A stretch of 40,074 bases of DNA from assembly GCA_016926175.1 (NCBI GenBank), contig JAFGPA010000006.1, forward strand, positions 1 through 40,074, written 5' to 3'. Both the position numbers and the translations under genes were made by a program. The notes under the pieces are model-generated. The model saw only the letters and a program-made list of their open reading frames with translations. It was not told the origin of the DNA and did not search any database. How positions within the stretch are numbered: position 1 is the stretch's first letter; each line of letters opens with the position of its first letter. Shown in pieces: positions 8,879 to 16,907 of the stretch. This DNA comes from Microcaldota archaeon. GTDB taxonomy: Archaea; Micrarchaeota; Micrarchaeia; Anstonellales; Bilamarchaeaceae.

Positions 8879-9642
8879 TTCCATACCTTCCATGGCGCTT
8901 TTCCAGAATCCCAGAGTTCATCAAGATATTTCTTGTCTCTCAGTGTATCCATGGGCCTCCAGAAGCCCTCATGCTTGTAGGCTGCAAGCTGGCCGTCATT
9001 TGCAAGCTTTTCCAGGGGTCCCTGCTCCCAGACAATATTGTCGCCGGCTATGTAATCAAAAATGGCAGGCTCAAGGACAAAGTATCCGCCATTGATCCAG
9101 TTGCCGTCTCCCCTGGGCTTTTCAAGAAATGATGGCACGTCAGTGCCCTGAATATTAAGCATTCCGAATCGCCCCGGAGGCTGCACCGCAGTGACAGTGA
9201 CATGCTTGCCCTTGGAGTTGTGCAGTTCCAGAAGCTTGTCAATATCAATATCAGCAAGGCCGTCGCCATAGGTAAGGAAGAATGTGCCGTCAACATACTT
9301 CTGAATCTTTTTGATCCTGCCTCCGGTGTCAGTACTGTCTCCCGTGTCAACCAGGGTTATCTTCCAGTCATCCGCATATGTGTTATGTATTGTCCGCTGA
9401 TTGGTCCTGAGGTCAATAGTAACATCAGAATTATGAAGGAAATAGTTTGCAAACCACTCCTTTATCATATATCCTTTGTAGCCAAGGCAGATCACAAATT
9501 CCTTGATGCCATAATGGGAATATGTTTTCATTATGTGCCAGAGAATAGGTTTTCCTCCTACCTCAACCATTGGCTTTGGTTTCACAACTGTCTCTTCACT
9601 TAATCGTGTACCTAATCCACCTGCAAGAATTACAGCTTTCAT
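8875..9642 (-). CDS. rfbF: Glucose-1-phosphate cytidylyltransferase
   Basis: MKAVILAGGLGTRLSEETVVKPKPMVEVGGKPILWHIMK, VDTGDSTDTGGRIK. Start refined to 9642, preceded by GGAGAGGGTAAT. Confidence 0.95.
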   Translation of the reverse strand: MKAVILAGGLGTRLSEETVVKPKPMVEVGGKPILWHIMKTYSHYGIKEFVICLGYKGYMIKEWFANYFLHNSDVTIDLRTNQRTIHNTYADDWKITLVDTGDSTDTGGRIKKIQKYVDGTFFLTYGDGLADIDIDKLLELHNSKGKHVTVTAVQPPGRFGMLNIQGTDVPSFLEKPRGDGNWINGGYFVLEPAIFDYIAGDNIVWEQGPLEKLANDGQLAAYKHEGFWRPMDTLRDKKYLDELWDSGKAPWKVWK

Positions 9643-9655
9643 ATTACCCTCTCCA

Positions 9656-10552
9656 TCAATAATTGGCCGATAGCCATTTAATATATCTCTCAACGCCCTT
9701 CTCGAAGCTTATCTCGTGATTCCAGCCGAGGGACCTGAGCCTGGAACAGTCAAGGAGCATTGCAGGAACATCTCCTTTCCAGCCCTGCCTTGTTCCGGTA
9801 TAGGCAAACGAAGGTGAAAGTCCCATGTTTTTGGCTACCAGGTTAGCGATCCTGTCAACATTCGCAGTCTCAGTGCTGCCCACATTGAAGACATCATAGT
9901 TCTTTGTTTTTTTCCAGGCAAGCAAAACTGCCGAAACGGCATCGGAAACATGGAGATAGGATTTGTCCTGCTTGCCGTCTCCAAGGATTTCCATATGTTC
10001 AGGGTTCTTCTTCAGCTTGTGATAGAAATCAAACATGATGCCATGGCCGCTTCTTTCGCCGAAGATGTTTGCAAACCTCATAATTGTGCCTTTCATCCCA
10101 TAAGTGGAGCAATAAGAAGAAATGAAAGCTTCGCCTGCAACCTTGCTGGCGCCGTAATTGCTTATGGGTCTGCATGGATAATCCTCTGAGGTTGGGGGGG
10201 GCGCTTCTCCATAAACAGTGGATGTGGATGCAAAGACAATGTGCTTTACATCATTTTTCCTGCAGGATTCAAGAACAGAGAATGTACCTTTGACATTCAT
10301 GGCAAATGTTATTTCAGGAGTTTCAGCACTTGACCTCACATTAGGATCTGCTGCAAGATGGAAGACAGTTTCAACTCCGGAAAGATCAGTTTCTTCGCGA
10401 ATGTCTTTTTTTATGTACTTTGCCTTTGGATTGATGTTCTCTTTTTTGCCTGAGGAAAGATGATCGATGATCAGGACTTCATTATCCAAAGTCAGGGCAT
10501 CGGCAAGATGGGAGCCTATGAATCCGGCTCCTCCGGTAACTGCTACTTTCAT
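9656..10552 (-). CDS. NAD-dependent epimerase, UDP-glucose 4-epimerase (GalE)-like
   Basis: MKVAVTGGAGFIGSHLADAL, ASTSTVYGE, YGASK, FANIFGERSGHGIMFDF. Confidence 0.88.
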   Translation of the reverse strand: MKVAVTGGAGFIGSHLADALTLDNEVLIIDHLSSGKKENINPKAKYIKKDIREETDLSGVETVFHLAADPNVRSSAETPEITFAMNVKGTFSVLESCRKNDVKHIVFASTSTVYGEAPPPTSEDYPCRPISNYGASKVAGEAFISSYCSTYGMKGTIMRFANIFGERSGHGIMFDFYHKLKKNPEHMEILGDGKQDKSYLHVSDAVSAVLLAWKKTKNYDVFNVGSTETANVDRIANLVAKNMGLSPSFAYTGTRQGWKGDVPAMLLDCSRLRSLGWNHEISFEKGVERYIKWLSANY

Positions 10553-10579
10553 AGAATGAATTTGGAAGGAATATTGTTA

Positions 10580-11326
10580 TTAATCTGGCAGTCTTCCCAG
10601 GGGCTGGTATATCCTTTGGAAATATCCCTGCCTTGATTCCCATTCAAAGTATTTCTGCACATATTCTGCTTTCCTGAAATCTATTACACCCATTCTGGTG
10701 AACGTGGCTTTGGCCCTTTGCCAGGTCATTCCTTCACCTGAATAATCAATTTCATGCCATTGCCTGCCAATACAATGGGAAAGATTTTCATCGAATTTCT
10801 CCGGATGGCGAAGCTTCATTGATTCAATGAATGCAAGGAGGAAGGCTGAGATTTCCTCTGCATCCTGCTTTTCCACTCCCCGCTCATGAATGCCGCGCAA
10901 AAGCTCGATTGTTGCTTTTGGCAATTCACCTGCAAGTTTTTTTGTGAAGTCCATTTCAGGAAGATCTTCAAGCAGATAAAGAGCCGCAGTGAATCCTTGG
11001 TTTTCAGTTAATTTCCTTTTTTTCTTTTCCTGGTTCACTCTTGATTGGATTATTTCAGTGTGCCTGCTCCAGCCCTCTTCTTCAAGTGCGGCCAGGGCTT
11101 CGTTGAGATTTGTTGGTTTTGGAGCTCCCTGTTTTGCATCTTCCTTTGTTTCTGGTTTCTTGGATAGTTGTCCGGAAACAGAGGACCGGGAAACTGGCTG
11201 CAGGGAAGCCGGAGACCCGGAAACCGCAGGCTCAACCGCGGGCGGGCGGGCCGGCACTGTTCCTGGCTCATAGTAGGGTTTGGTACATGCGGAAAGCAGA
11301 ATTGCTGACAAAACCAGTTTTCTCAT
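10580..11326 (-). CDS. Lipoprotein-like secreted protein of unknown function, paralog of 15211..15960
   Basis: N-terminus MRKLVLSAILLSAC (lipobox-like LSAC), Pro/Ser-rich linker, and a C-terminal domain shared with 15211..15960 (IGRQWHEIDYSGEGMTWQ). Confidence 0.75.
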   Translation of the reverse strand: MRKLVLSAILLSACTKPYYEPGTVPARPPAVEPAVSGSPASLQPVSRSSVSGQLSKKPETKEDAKQGAPKPTNLNEALAALEEEGWSRHTEIIQSRVNQEKKKRKLTENQGFTAALYLLEDLPEMDFTKKLAGELPKATIELLRGIHERGVEKQDAEEISAFLLAFIESMKLRHPEKFDENLSHCIGRQWHEIDYSGEGMTWQRAKATFTRMGVIDFRKAEYVQKYFEWESRQGYFQRIYQPLGRLPD

Positions 11327-11404
11327 GTATAATAGTGTGCAATGATGTTTTTTTAAGGATTACTAAAACCATAAAAAACAACCTGTACATAAAAAATACG
11401 GGGG

Positions 11405-12697
11405 ATGAATATGCTTGGCTGGCGAATGCTGAAGGAAGGAGACTATTTTTTGGATATTCCTGATCTCAGTGATGAGGAAAAGGAAATTGTACTCAGCACA
11501 GAGGAAAGGTTTAAGGAACAGGCTAGAACTGAAGAAACCGGGATAGGAAAGCTTGTCAAAAACACCGCAAAGGAGATGGGCATCTATCTTGATATTGACC
11601 AGGAGGAATACCTGGCCAGGATAGCAGATATGCATATTGGATATGCTTTTTTTGATGAACTGCTAAAGGACCAGGAAGTGGAGGAGATAAGTGTTCTGGG
11701 CCCTGAAATGCCGGTTTATGTATATCTCAGGAACAAAGGCTGGAAAAGCGTGAATGCCTGCTTTGAAAATGAAAAGGCAATCGCGGACATGATAAACAAG
11801 ATGGCCAGGAATATCGGAAGGCACATCACAATGCAGAACCCCAGAATCGATGCTATGCTCCATGACGGATCGAGGATTCATGGTTCCCTGCCTCCGATTT
11901 CAGGTGGAGAAATAACAATAAGGAAATTCAGGAGTGTTCCTTTTTCACCTGCAGAGATTGTGAAAAACAAAGTGGTAGAGATGGAAGCCCTGGCTTTTCT
12001 CTCTCTGCTCATGCAGTGCGATGCTTCGCTGGTTGTTGCAGGAAACACTGCAAGCGGAAAGACAACAACCATGAATGCTCTTTTTTCATTTGTTCCAGAA
12101 GTTGAGAGGATAATCATAACAGAGGAGACTCCTGAGATCAATATTCCCCACAGACACCAGATGAGGATGGTTGCAAACAGGGACATGGGGATATCACTCA
12201 AGGATCTTGTATATGATTCATTGAGAATGAGGCCGGACAGGATGATTGTCGGCGAAGTGAGGAACAAAGAGGAGGTTGAAGCGCTGTTTGATGTTCTGCT
12301 GGCAGGGCAGGCAAGGGGGACCTATGCAACATTCCATGCGCAGAGCACTGAAGAAGCAGTTTCAAGGCTGAAATCCTTTGGCATAGGGGAAATGGACATC
12401 AAAAGCATTGACTGCATTGTAATTCAGAGAAGGATGCTGGCCTATGACAAGAAAAAAAGGAAGAATTCCGAAATAAGAAAGATTGTGGAAATTGCAGAGA
12501 ATGGAAAAATACTTTACAATGATGGAAAATGCAGTTTTGAAGGGGAATTGCTGGAAAGGGTTGCTGATGGTTTCGGTATGACCATGAAGGAGATAAATGA
12601 GGAGATGACCCTGAGGAAGAAAATATTCCAGAAAGCCCCTGAAGGATTCCATGAATTTTTCAAACATGTGCAGGCAAAACTTTACGGAGGGAAATAA
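11405..12697 (+). CDS. Type II/IV secretion system ATPase (VirB11/TadA/ArlI-like)
   Basis: Walker A VVAGNTASGKTTTMNAL, ITEETPEI, RMRPDRMIVGEVRNKEEVEALFDVLLAGQARGTYATFHAQS. Confidence 0.93.
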   Translation: MNMLGWRMLKEGDYFLDIPDLSDEEKEIVLSTEERFKEQARTEETGIGKLVKNTAKEMGIYLDIDQEEYLARIADMHIGYAFFDELLKDQEVEEISVLGPEMPVYVYLRNKGWKSVNACFENEKAIADMINKMARNIGRHITMQNPRIDAMLHDGSRIHGSLPPISGGEITIRKFRSVPFSPAEIVKNKVVEMEALAFLSLLMQCDASLVVAGNTASGKTTTMNALFSFVPEVERIIITEETPEINIPHRHQMRMVANRDMGISLKDLVYDSLRMRPDRMIVGEVRNKEEVEALFDVLLAGQARGTYATFHAQSTEEAVSRLKSFGIGEMDIKSIDCIVIQRRMLAYDKKKRKNSEIRKIVEIAENGKILYNDGKCSFEGELLERVADGFGMTMKEINEEMTLRKKIFQKAPEGFHEFFKHVQAKLYGGK

Positions 12698-14214
12698 TGA
12701 TTTGCTATTTCCCGGAAGTGGACATTAAAAGCAGCAGCGACGGCTGTCTGAAAGCCCTGGATATAAGCAGAAAAAAATATATGGGAATGGCAGTTTCTGT
12801 TTCGTTGGGTTTTGCTTTCTTTGGGTTGTTTTTCGGCTTTCCTGAAAGCATGCTGGCATTTGCTTTTGCATTTTCTTTTTTCCTTGTTTATCCGAAAATG
12901 GAGATTCAGAAAAGGATTGGAGAGATAGAGACAACCCTGCCGTTTTTCCTGAGGAGTCTTGGAATGCTCATGACCCTTGGCATTCCGTTTGAAAAAGCGC
13001 TGGCAACAGCAGCAAGGGGCAATGAAAGGCTGAATGAAGAAATGAAAATCATACTGAAGCAGGCAAAGGATGGCATTACAATACAGCGGGCATTCCTCGG
13101 ATTTGCAAAAAAATATCCTTCCCTGGACATAAAAAGGGCTGTTTCGCAGGTTGTAACAATCTATGAAACCGGGGGCAACGGCATCCAGATAAAGCAGATA
13201 GGCGACGAACTGCTGGCGATCCAGAAGCATAAGCTAAGGGAGTATTCATCAAAGAGCGCAATGATAGGGCTTGTTCTGATTCTGTCAACGGCAATTTTGC
13301 CCACGTTTTTTCTTGTGTATGCAGTGGCAGGGAGGTTTGCCCTCAGTGCAGAAATAACAGACTGGCAGATATCAGTTGCGATGCTGCTTCTTTTCCCGGC
13401 CATAAGCATCGGCATACTGGCGGTTTCGAAATCTGTGATGCCAAGATCGGCTTTTGCAAACAAGGGCAAATTTGATTTTGCAATGCTGGGGCCGGGCGCA
13501 ATAATAATTCTTGGATTTTTAACCGGACTGGAAATTCCGGGACTTATAATAGGAGCCGGAATTGGGGGATATTTTATATTCAGGAATTATGGCAGGGAAA
13601 AAAGGCTTGAGGAAATAGAGGCAAGGCTGCCTGACGCCCTGTTTTCCGTGAGCGGACTGCCGAAATCAACCAATGCCGAAAAACTGTTCAGAATATTTGA
13701 AGAGGGCGAATTCGGAGAACTGTCCAATGAAGCCAAAAAATCCAGGAGGCAGATCAAAATGAATGTCAAAATGGACAAGGTGCTGGAGGATTTCTGGGAA
13801 AGAAACAATTCTTCAATGCTGAAACGGGCATGCATAATGATAGAAGAGATGATAGCCACCAACTCGCTTGACAGGCTAAGCATGCTTGCAGAAGACATAA
13901 TATCCGGATTCCAGATAAAGAGAGAGCATGCCCAGCTGTTCTCGCTGCAGAAATATACCCTGATTTTTGGTGCCTTGCTGGTGCCGCTCATACTGAAAAT
14001 TACATTGTACCTGCTTGATGGGATAAGCAGCCTGATGGAAGAAACTGCCGTAATCGGCTTTGCTGCTGCCCTTGTGCCGCCTTACCTTGTAATCTATGCG
14101 ACCATAGCGTCCATTGCAATTGCTGAAGGCGAGGGGAAAAGATCCTCATCTGCAATCTATCTCCTGCTGCTGAGCGTGGCAAGCCTGGCAACATTCCATT
14201 TTATAAGCTTGTAA
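12697..14214 (+). CDS. Type II secretion system F-domain membrane protein (TadC/ArlJ-like)
   Basis: Start overlaps the ATPase stop (TAATG), with GGAGGG upstream. Multi-TM protein with two F-domain-like regions (LPFFLRSLGMLMTLGIPFEKALATAA; RLPDALFSVSGLP). Confidence 0.85.
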   Translation: MICYFPEVDIKSSSDGCLKALDISRKKYMGMAVSVSLGFAFFGLFFGFPESMLAFAFAFSFFLVYPKMEIQKRIGEIETTLPFFLRSLGMLMTLGIPFEKALATAARGNERLNEEMKIILKQAKDGITIQRAFLGFAKKYPSLDIKRAVSQVVTIYETGGNGIQIKQIGDELLAIQKHKLREYSSKSAMIGLVLILSTAILPTFFLVYAVAGRFALSAEITDWQISVAMLLLFPAISIGILAVSKSVMPRSAFANKGKFDFAMLGPGAIIILGFLTGLEIPGLIIGAGIGGYFIFRNYGREKRLEEIEARLPDALFSVSGLPKSTNAEKLFRIFEEGEFGELSNEAKKSRRQIKMNVKMDKVLEDFWERNNSSMLKRACIMIEEMIATNSLDRLSMLAEDIISGFQIKREHAQLFSLQKYTLIFGALLVPLILKITLYLLDGISSLMEETAVIGFAAALVPPYLVIYATIASIAIAEGEGKRSSSAIYLLLLSVASLATFHFISL

Positions 14215-14228
14215 AAGAAATTGATCCA

Positions 14229-14687
14229 ATGGTCTCGGTAACGGAATTTATACAGTCCATCGATATAGACATACTGAAAACACTGGGATGGATACTGAAT
14301 AATTCCCTGGTCTATGGACTGTTAATAACCGGGCTTATTTTTATTGCAGGGAAAAAAAGAAGGATGAAGATATTTGCTGCGGTTCTGCTTGCTCTTGCAA
14401 TTGGAATGGCCCTAAAACAGGGATTTGCAATCGAACGGCCTTGTGCCGGTGAAAGCTGGTGCCCCGAAGATTATTCGTTTCCGAGCAACCATGCTGTCGC
14501 TGCCTTCACCCTTATGATAGCATTTCTTAAAAGAAGGGAATTCCCGTATTTGCTTTTGTTTGCATTGTTTATTGCTTTTACAAGGATAAATATCGGCGTT
14601 CATACTTTCTATGACATAGAAGCAGCATTGCCGGTAGCTTTTATTTCATATTACATTACAAGGACAGTGATAAAGAATGGAGAATGA
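14229..14687 (+). CDS. PAP2-family phosphatase (lipid/polyprenyl-diphosphate phosphatase-like)
   Basis: KQGFAIERP, FPSNHAVAAF, TRINIGVHTFYDIEAA: the three PAP2 motifs. Confidence 0.88.
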   Translation: MVSVTEFIQSIDIDILKTLGWILNNSLVYGLLITGLIFIAGKKRRMKIFAAVLLALAIGMALKQGFAIERPCAGESWCPEDYSFPSNHAVAAFTLMIAFLKRREFPYLLLFALFIAFTRINIGVHTFYDIEAALPVAFISYYITRTVIKNGE

Positions 14688-15222
14688 ACGGCAGTTGATG
14701 CATTTTGTTGTAGGTATTGTTTCGATCGTTCTGCTGTTTTCAATTGGGCAGACACTTACAAGGGCAATTGTATTTTTCGTGATAATAACAGGAACCCTGC
14801 TCATCAATGCAAAGATCCAGGGAAAGAAAATTGGTTTTGTGAACTGGTTTGTTGAAAAGTTTGAAAGAAAAAATGTGTTGTTTCCCGGATTCGGATCGGC
14901 AACATATGCGCTTGGGGTATTGATTCCCCTGATACTGCTGGATAATGTCAATGAGATCGCTGCAATAATATTCATACTGGCGGTAGGAGACGGAATATCG
15001 ACAATAGCCGGAAGGCCCGGAAAAATCAAACTCCCTTACAATAACAAAAAAACTGCTGAAGGCACGGCCGCGTTTTTTCTGTCCTCCCTGCCTGCCTGGC
15101 TTTTTATTGGAGAGGCAATCGTAATTGTGGCTGCATTAAGCGCAATTGCTGAAAGTCTTCCGCTGAAATTTGATGACAATCTGACAGTACCAATAGTTGC
15201 AACGGCGATCCTATTGCTGTGA
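14677..15222 (+). CDS. SEC59/DGK1/VTE5-family CTP-dependent lipid (polyprenol/diacylglycerol) kinase-like protein
   Basis: Multi-TM protein with AVGDGISTIAGRPGKIKLPYNNKKTAEGTAAFF, the conserved DG-xST-G-GK-LP-K-EGT signature. Confidence 0.75.
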   Translation: MENERQLMHFVVGIVSIVLLFSIGQTLTRAIVFFVIITGTLLINAKIQGKKIGFVNWFVEKFERKNVLFPGFGSATYALGVLIPLILLDNVNEIAAIIFILAVGDGISTIAGRPGKIKLPYNNKKTAEGTAAFFLSSLPAWLFIGEAIVIVAALSAIAESLPLKFDDNLTVPIVATAILLL

Positions 15223-15960
15223 TTCCCAGGGAACATGAACATTATAAATGCTCCCCTGGGGGCGGTAAATTCTTCTGAAATAGGGAAGTGTTGCCGCATT
15301 TTTGAGATAATTGTGCACGTATTCTGCCTTTTTGTAGTTCTTGACACCAACTGGTTCCCAGTCACGCTTCTGGCCCTGCCAGGTCATGCCCTCGCCCCTG
15401 TAATCAATATCCTGCCATTCACGGCCGATCACATGAGAAGTATTCTCATCAAATGATTTTGTATTTTGGAGCTTCATGACTTCAAGAAAATTGATTAGAT
15501 AAACAGCTATTTTTTCTGCATCTGTTCTTGAAACCCCCCGTTCGCCAACTGCCCTCAGAAGCTCAACAGTTGTCTTTGGAAGGATATTCACAAGTTTCTG
15601 TGAGGATGGCATTGAAGGAAGGTTGTCGAGGATATAAGTACCAGTGGCCTGTGCCTGCTCTTCGGTTATTTTCATCTTGAAATGCGATTGTTCAAAACGT
15701 TTTTGCAGGATTGCGGCCAGATCCCCAACCCCCCTTGATTCAAGTTCCCCTGCTATTTGGCGGAATGAAGATTGTGAGATTTGGGATTTTGCAGTTGTGC
15801 TATTTGAAAAACTGACAGTTGAAGGCCGTGGCTGGGCATATTCCAATGAAGACGGAGAAGGCTTGTAGTTGCTGTAATCAAGCTTTTTCTCCGGCTTTGC
15901 GTCTGGCTTATTGCATGCTGCAAGAAAAGCAGTAAAAACAACAGTGGGGAGAACTTTCAT
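15211..15960 (-). CDS. Lipoprotein-like secreted protein of unknown function, paralog of 10580..11326
   Basis: N-terminus MKVLPTVVFTAFLAAC (LAAC lipobox-like), low-complexity linker, and the C-terminal domain IGREWQDIDYRGEGMTWQ shared with 10580..11326. Confidence 0.75.
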   Translation of the reverse strand: MKVLPTVVFTAFLAACNKPDAKPEKKLDYSNYKPSPSSLEYAQPRPSTVSFSNSTTAKSQISQSSFRQIAGELESRGVGDLAAILQKRFEQSHFKMKITEEQAQATGTYILDNLPSMPSSQKLVNILPKTTVELLRAVGERGVSRTDAEKIAVYLINFLEVMKLQNTKSFDENTSHVIGREWQDIDYRGEGMTWQGQKRDWEPVGVKNYKKAEYVHNYLKNAATLPYFRRIYRPQGSIYNVHVPWESQQ

Positions 15961-16034
15961 GAAAATATAGTGTATATAATTGGTATTTTAAGAGTTTCGG
16001 TAATGATAAAAGTTTTGTGAAAGAAAGAGGTAGA

Positions 16035-16805
16035 ATGATACTTTTGTTTACTCCGCATAACATTGCAAGCAAAAACATTGCCGAAAGGCTGATTGAAAGC
16101 CATGGCTTTGAAAAAAAAGGGAATTTCTGGGAAAAGGAAGGAACACTGCTTATTGAAACCAATGCAAAAACAATCCTGGAAGTGCCCACCGATTTCGATA
16201 CTGACTGCATTGTTGTTTTGAGCACCCACAAAAGCAAGAACCATGAAAAGGTGCTGACAGCACATATACCGGGAAACTGGGGGGAAGCAGGTGCAGGAGG
16301 ACAGCCAAGAACTCTCAATATCGCCTATGCAAGCAAGCTGAAGATATTTCTCCAGGAAATAAAAAAAGAGGGGGAAAAAATAGGCTGGAAAACAAGCCTT
16401 GAAGCAGATCACCATGGGCCTACATGCAATGTTCCAATAATATTTGTCGAAATCGGAACTTCTGAAAATGAATGGAACGACAGGGCTGCAGTTTCTGCAA
16501 TAGCCAGTGCAATTGCAAATGCAATAAAAAGAGATGAGAAGTTTGAAACTTTTTTCGGAGTTGGTGGAGGCCATTATGCAAAAGATTTCACACAAATGAT
16601 TCTTGAAACAGAACTGGCAGTAGGCCATATAGCACCAAAATACGTACTGGATGAAATGGACGGGGAAATGTTCCTCCAGGGCATTGAAAGAACTGTGGAG
16701 AAGGTCTCGAAAATAATCATCCTGAAAAAAGAAGCCAGCAGTTCACATAAAAGGAAACTGATAGAACTTGCAGAAAAACACGGAATACGCTATGAACTGG
16801 TGTGA
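16035..16805 (+). CDS. dtdA: D-aminoacyl-tRNA deacylase (archaeal/plant GEK1 type)
   Basis: VVLSTHKSKN, LTAHIPGNWGEAGAGGQPRTLNIA, EADHHGPTCNVPIIFVEIGTSENEWND, GVGGGHYAKDFT. Start refined after the GAGGT site. Confidence 0.93.
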   Translation: MILLFTPHNIASKNIAERLIESHGFEKKGNFWEKEGTLLIETNAKTILEVPTDFDTDCIVVLSTHKSKNHEKVLTAHIPGNWGEAGAGGQPRTLNIAYASKLKIFLQEIKKEGEKIGWKTSLEADHHGPTCNVPIIFVEIGTSENEWNDRAAVSAIASAIANAIKRDEKFETFFGVGGGHYAKDFTQMILETELAVGHIAPKYVLDEMDGEMFLQGIERTVEKVSKIIILKKEASSSHKRKLIELAEKHGIRYELV

Positions 16806-16907
16806 ACATATATTTTTAATGACAAACAGGGATAACACACCATGGAAGAACTTTTGGAAATACCTGAAATCGAAAGTTTCGTGCTTGCAAGGGGCCCGTT
16901 GCAATAG

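Noticed and set aside
2565-9740. Recurring GGCTTCCAGCC-like word (e.g. near 2572, 4770, 7115, 8090, 9720)
   Set aside because: It encodes the conserved C-terminal GWKP-type motif of the many SDR epimerases on the minus strand. This is protein conservation, not a DNA repeat.
12682-13230. 182-aa minus-strand ORF opposite the TadC-like gene
   Set aside because: Antisense to a well-supported coding sequence and has shadow-like composition.
15957-16628. 223-aa minus-strand ORF, Cys/Phe-rich
   Set aside because: Fully antisense to dtdA, which has clear family motifs.
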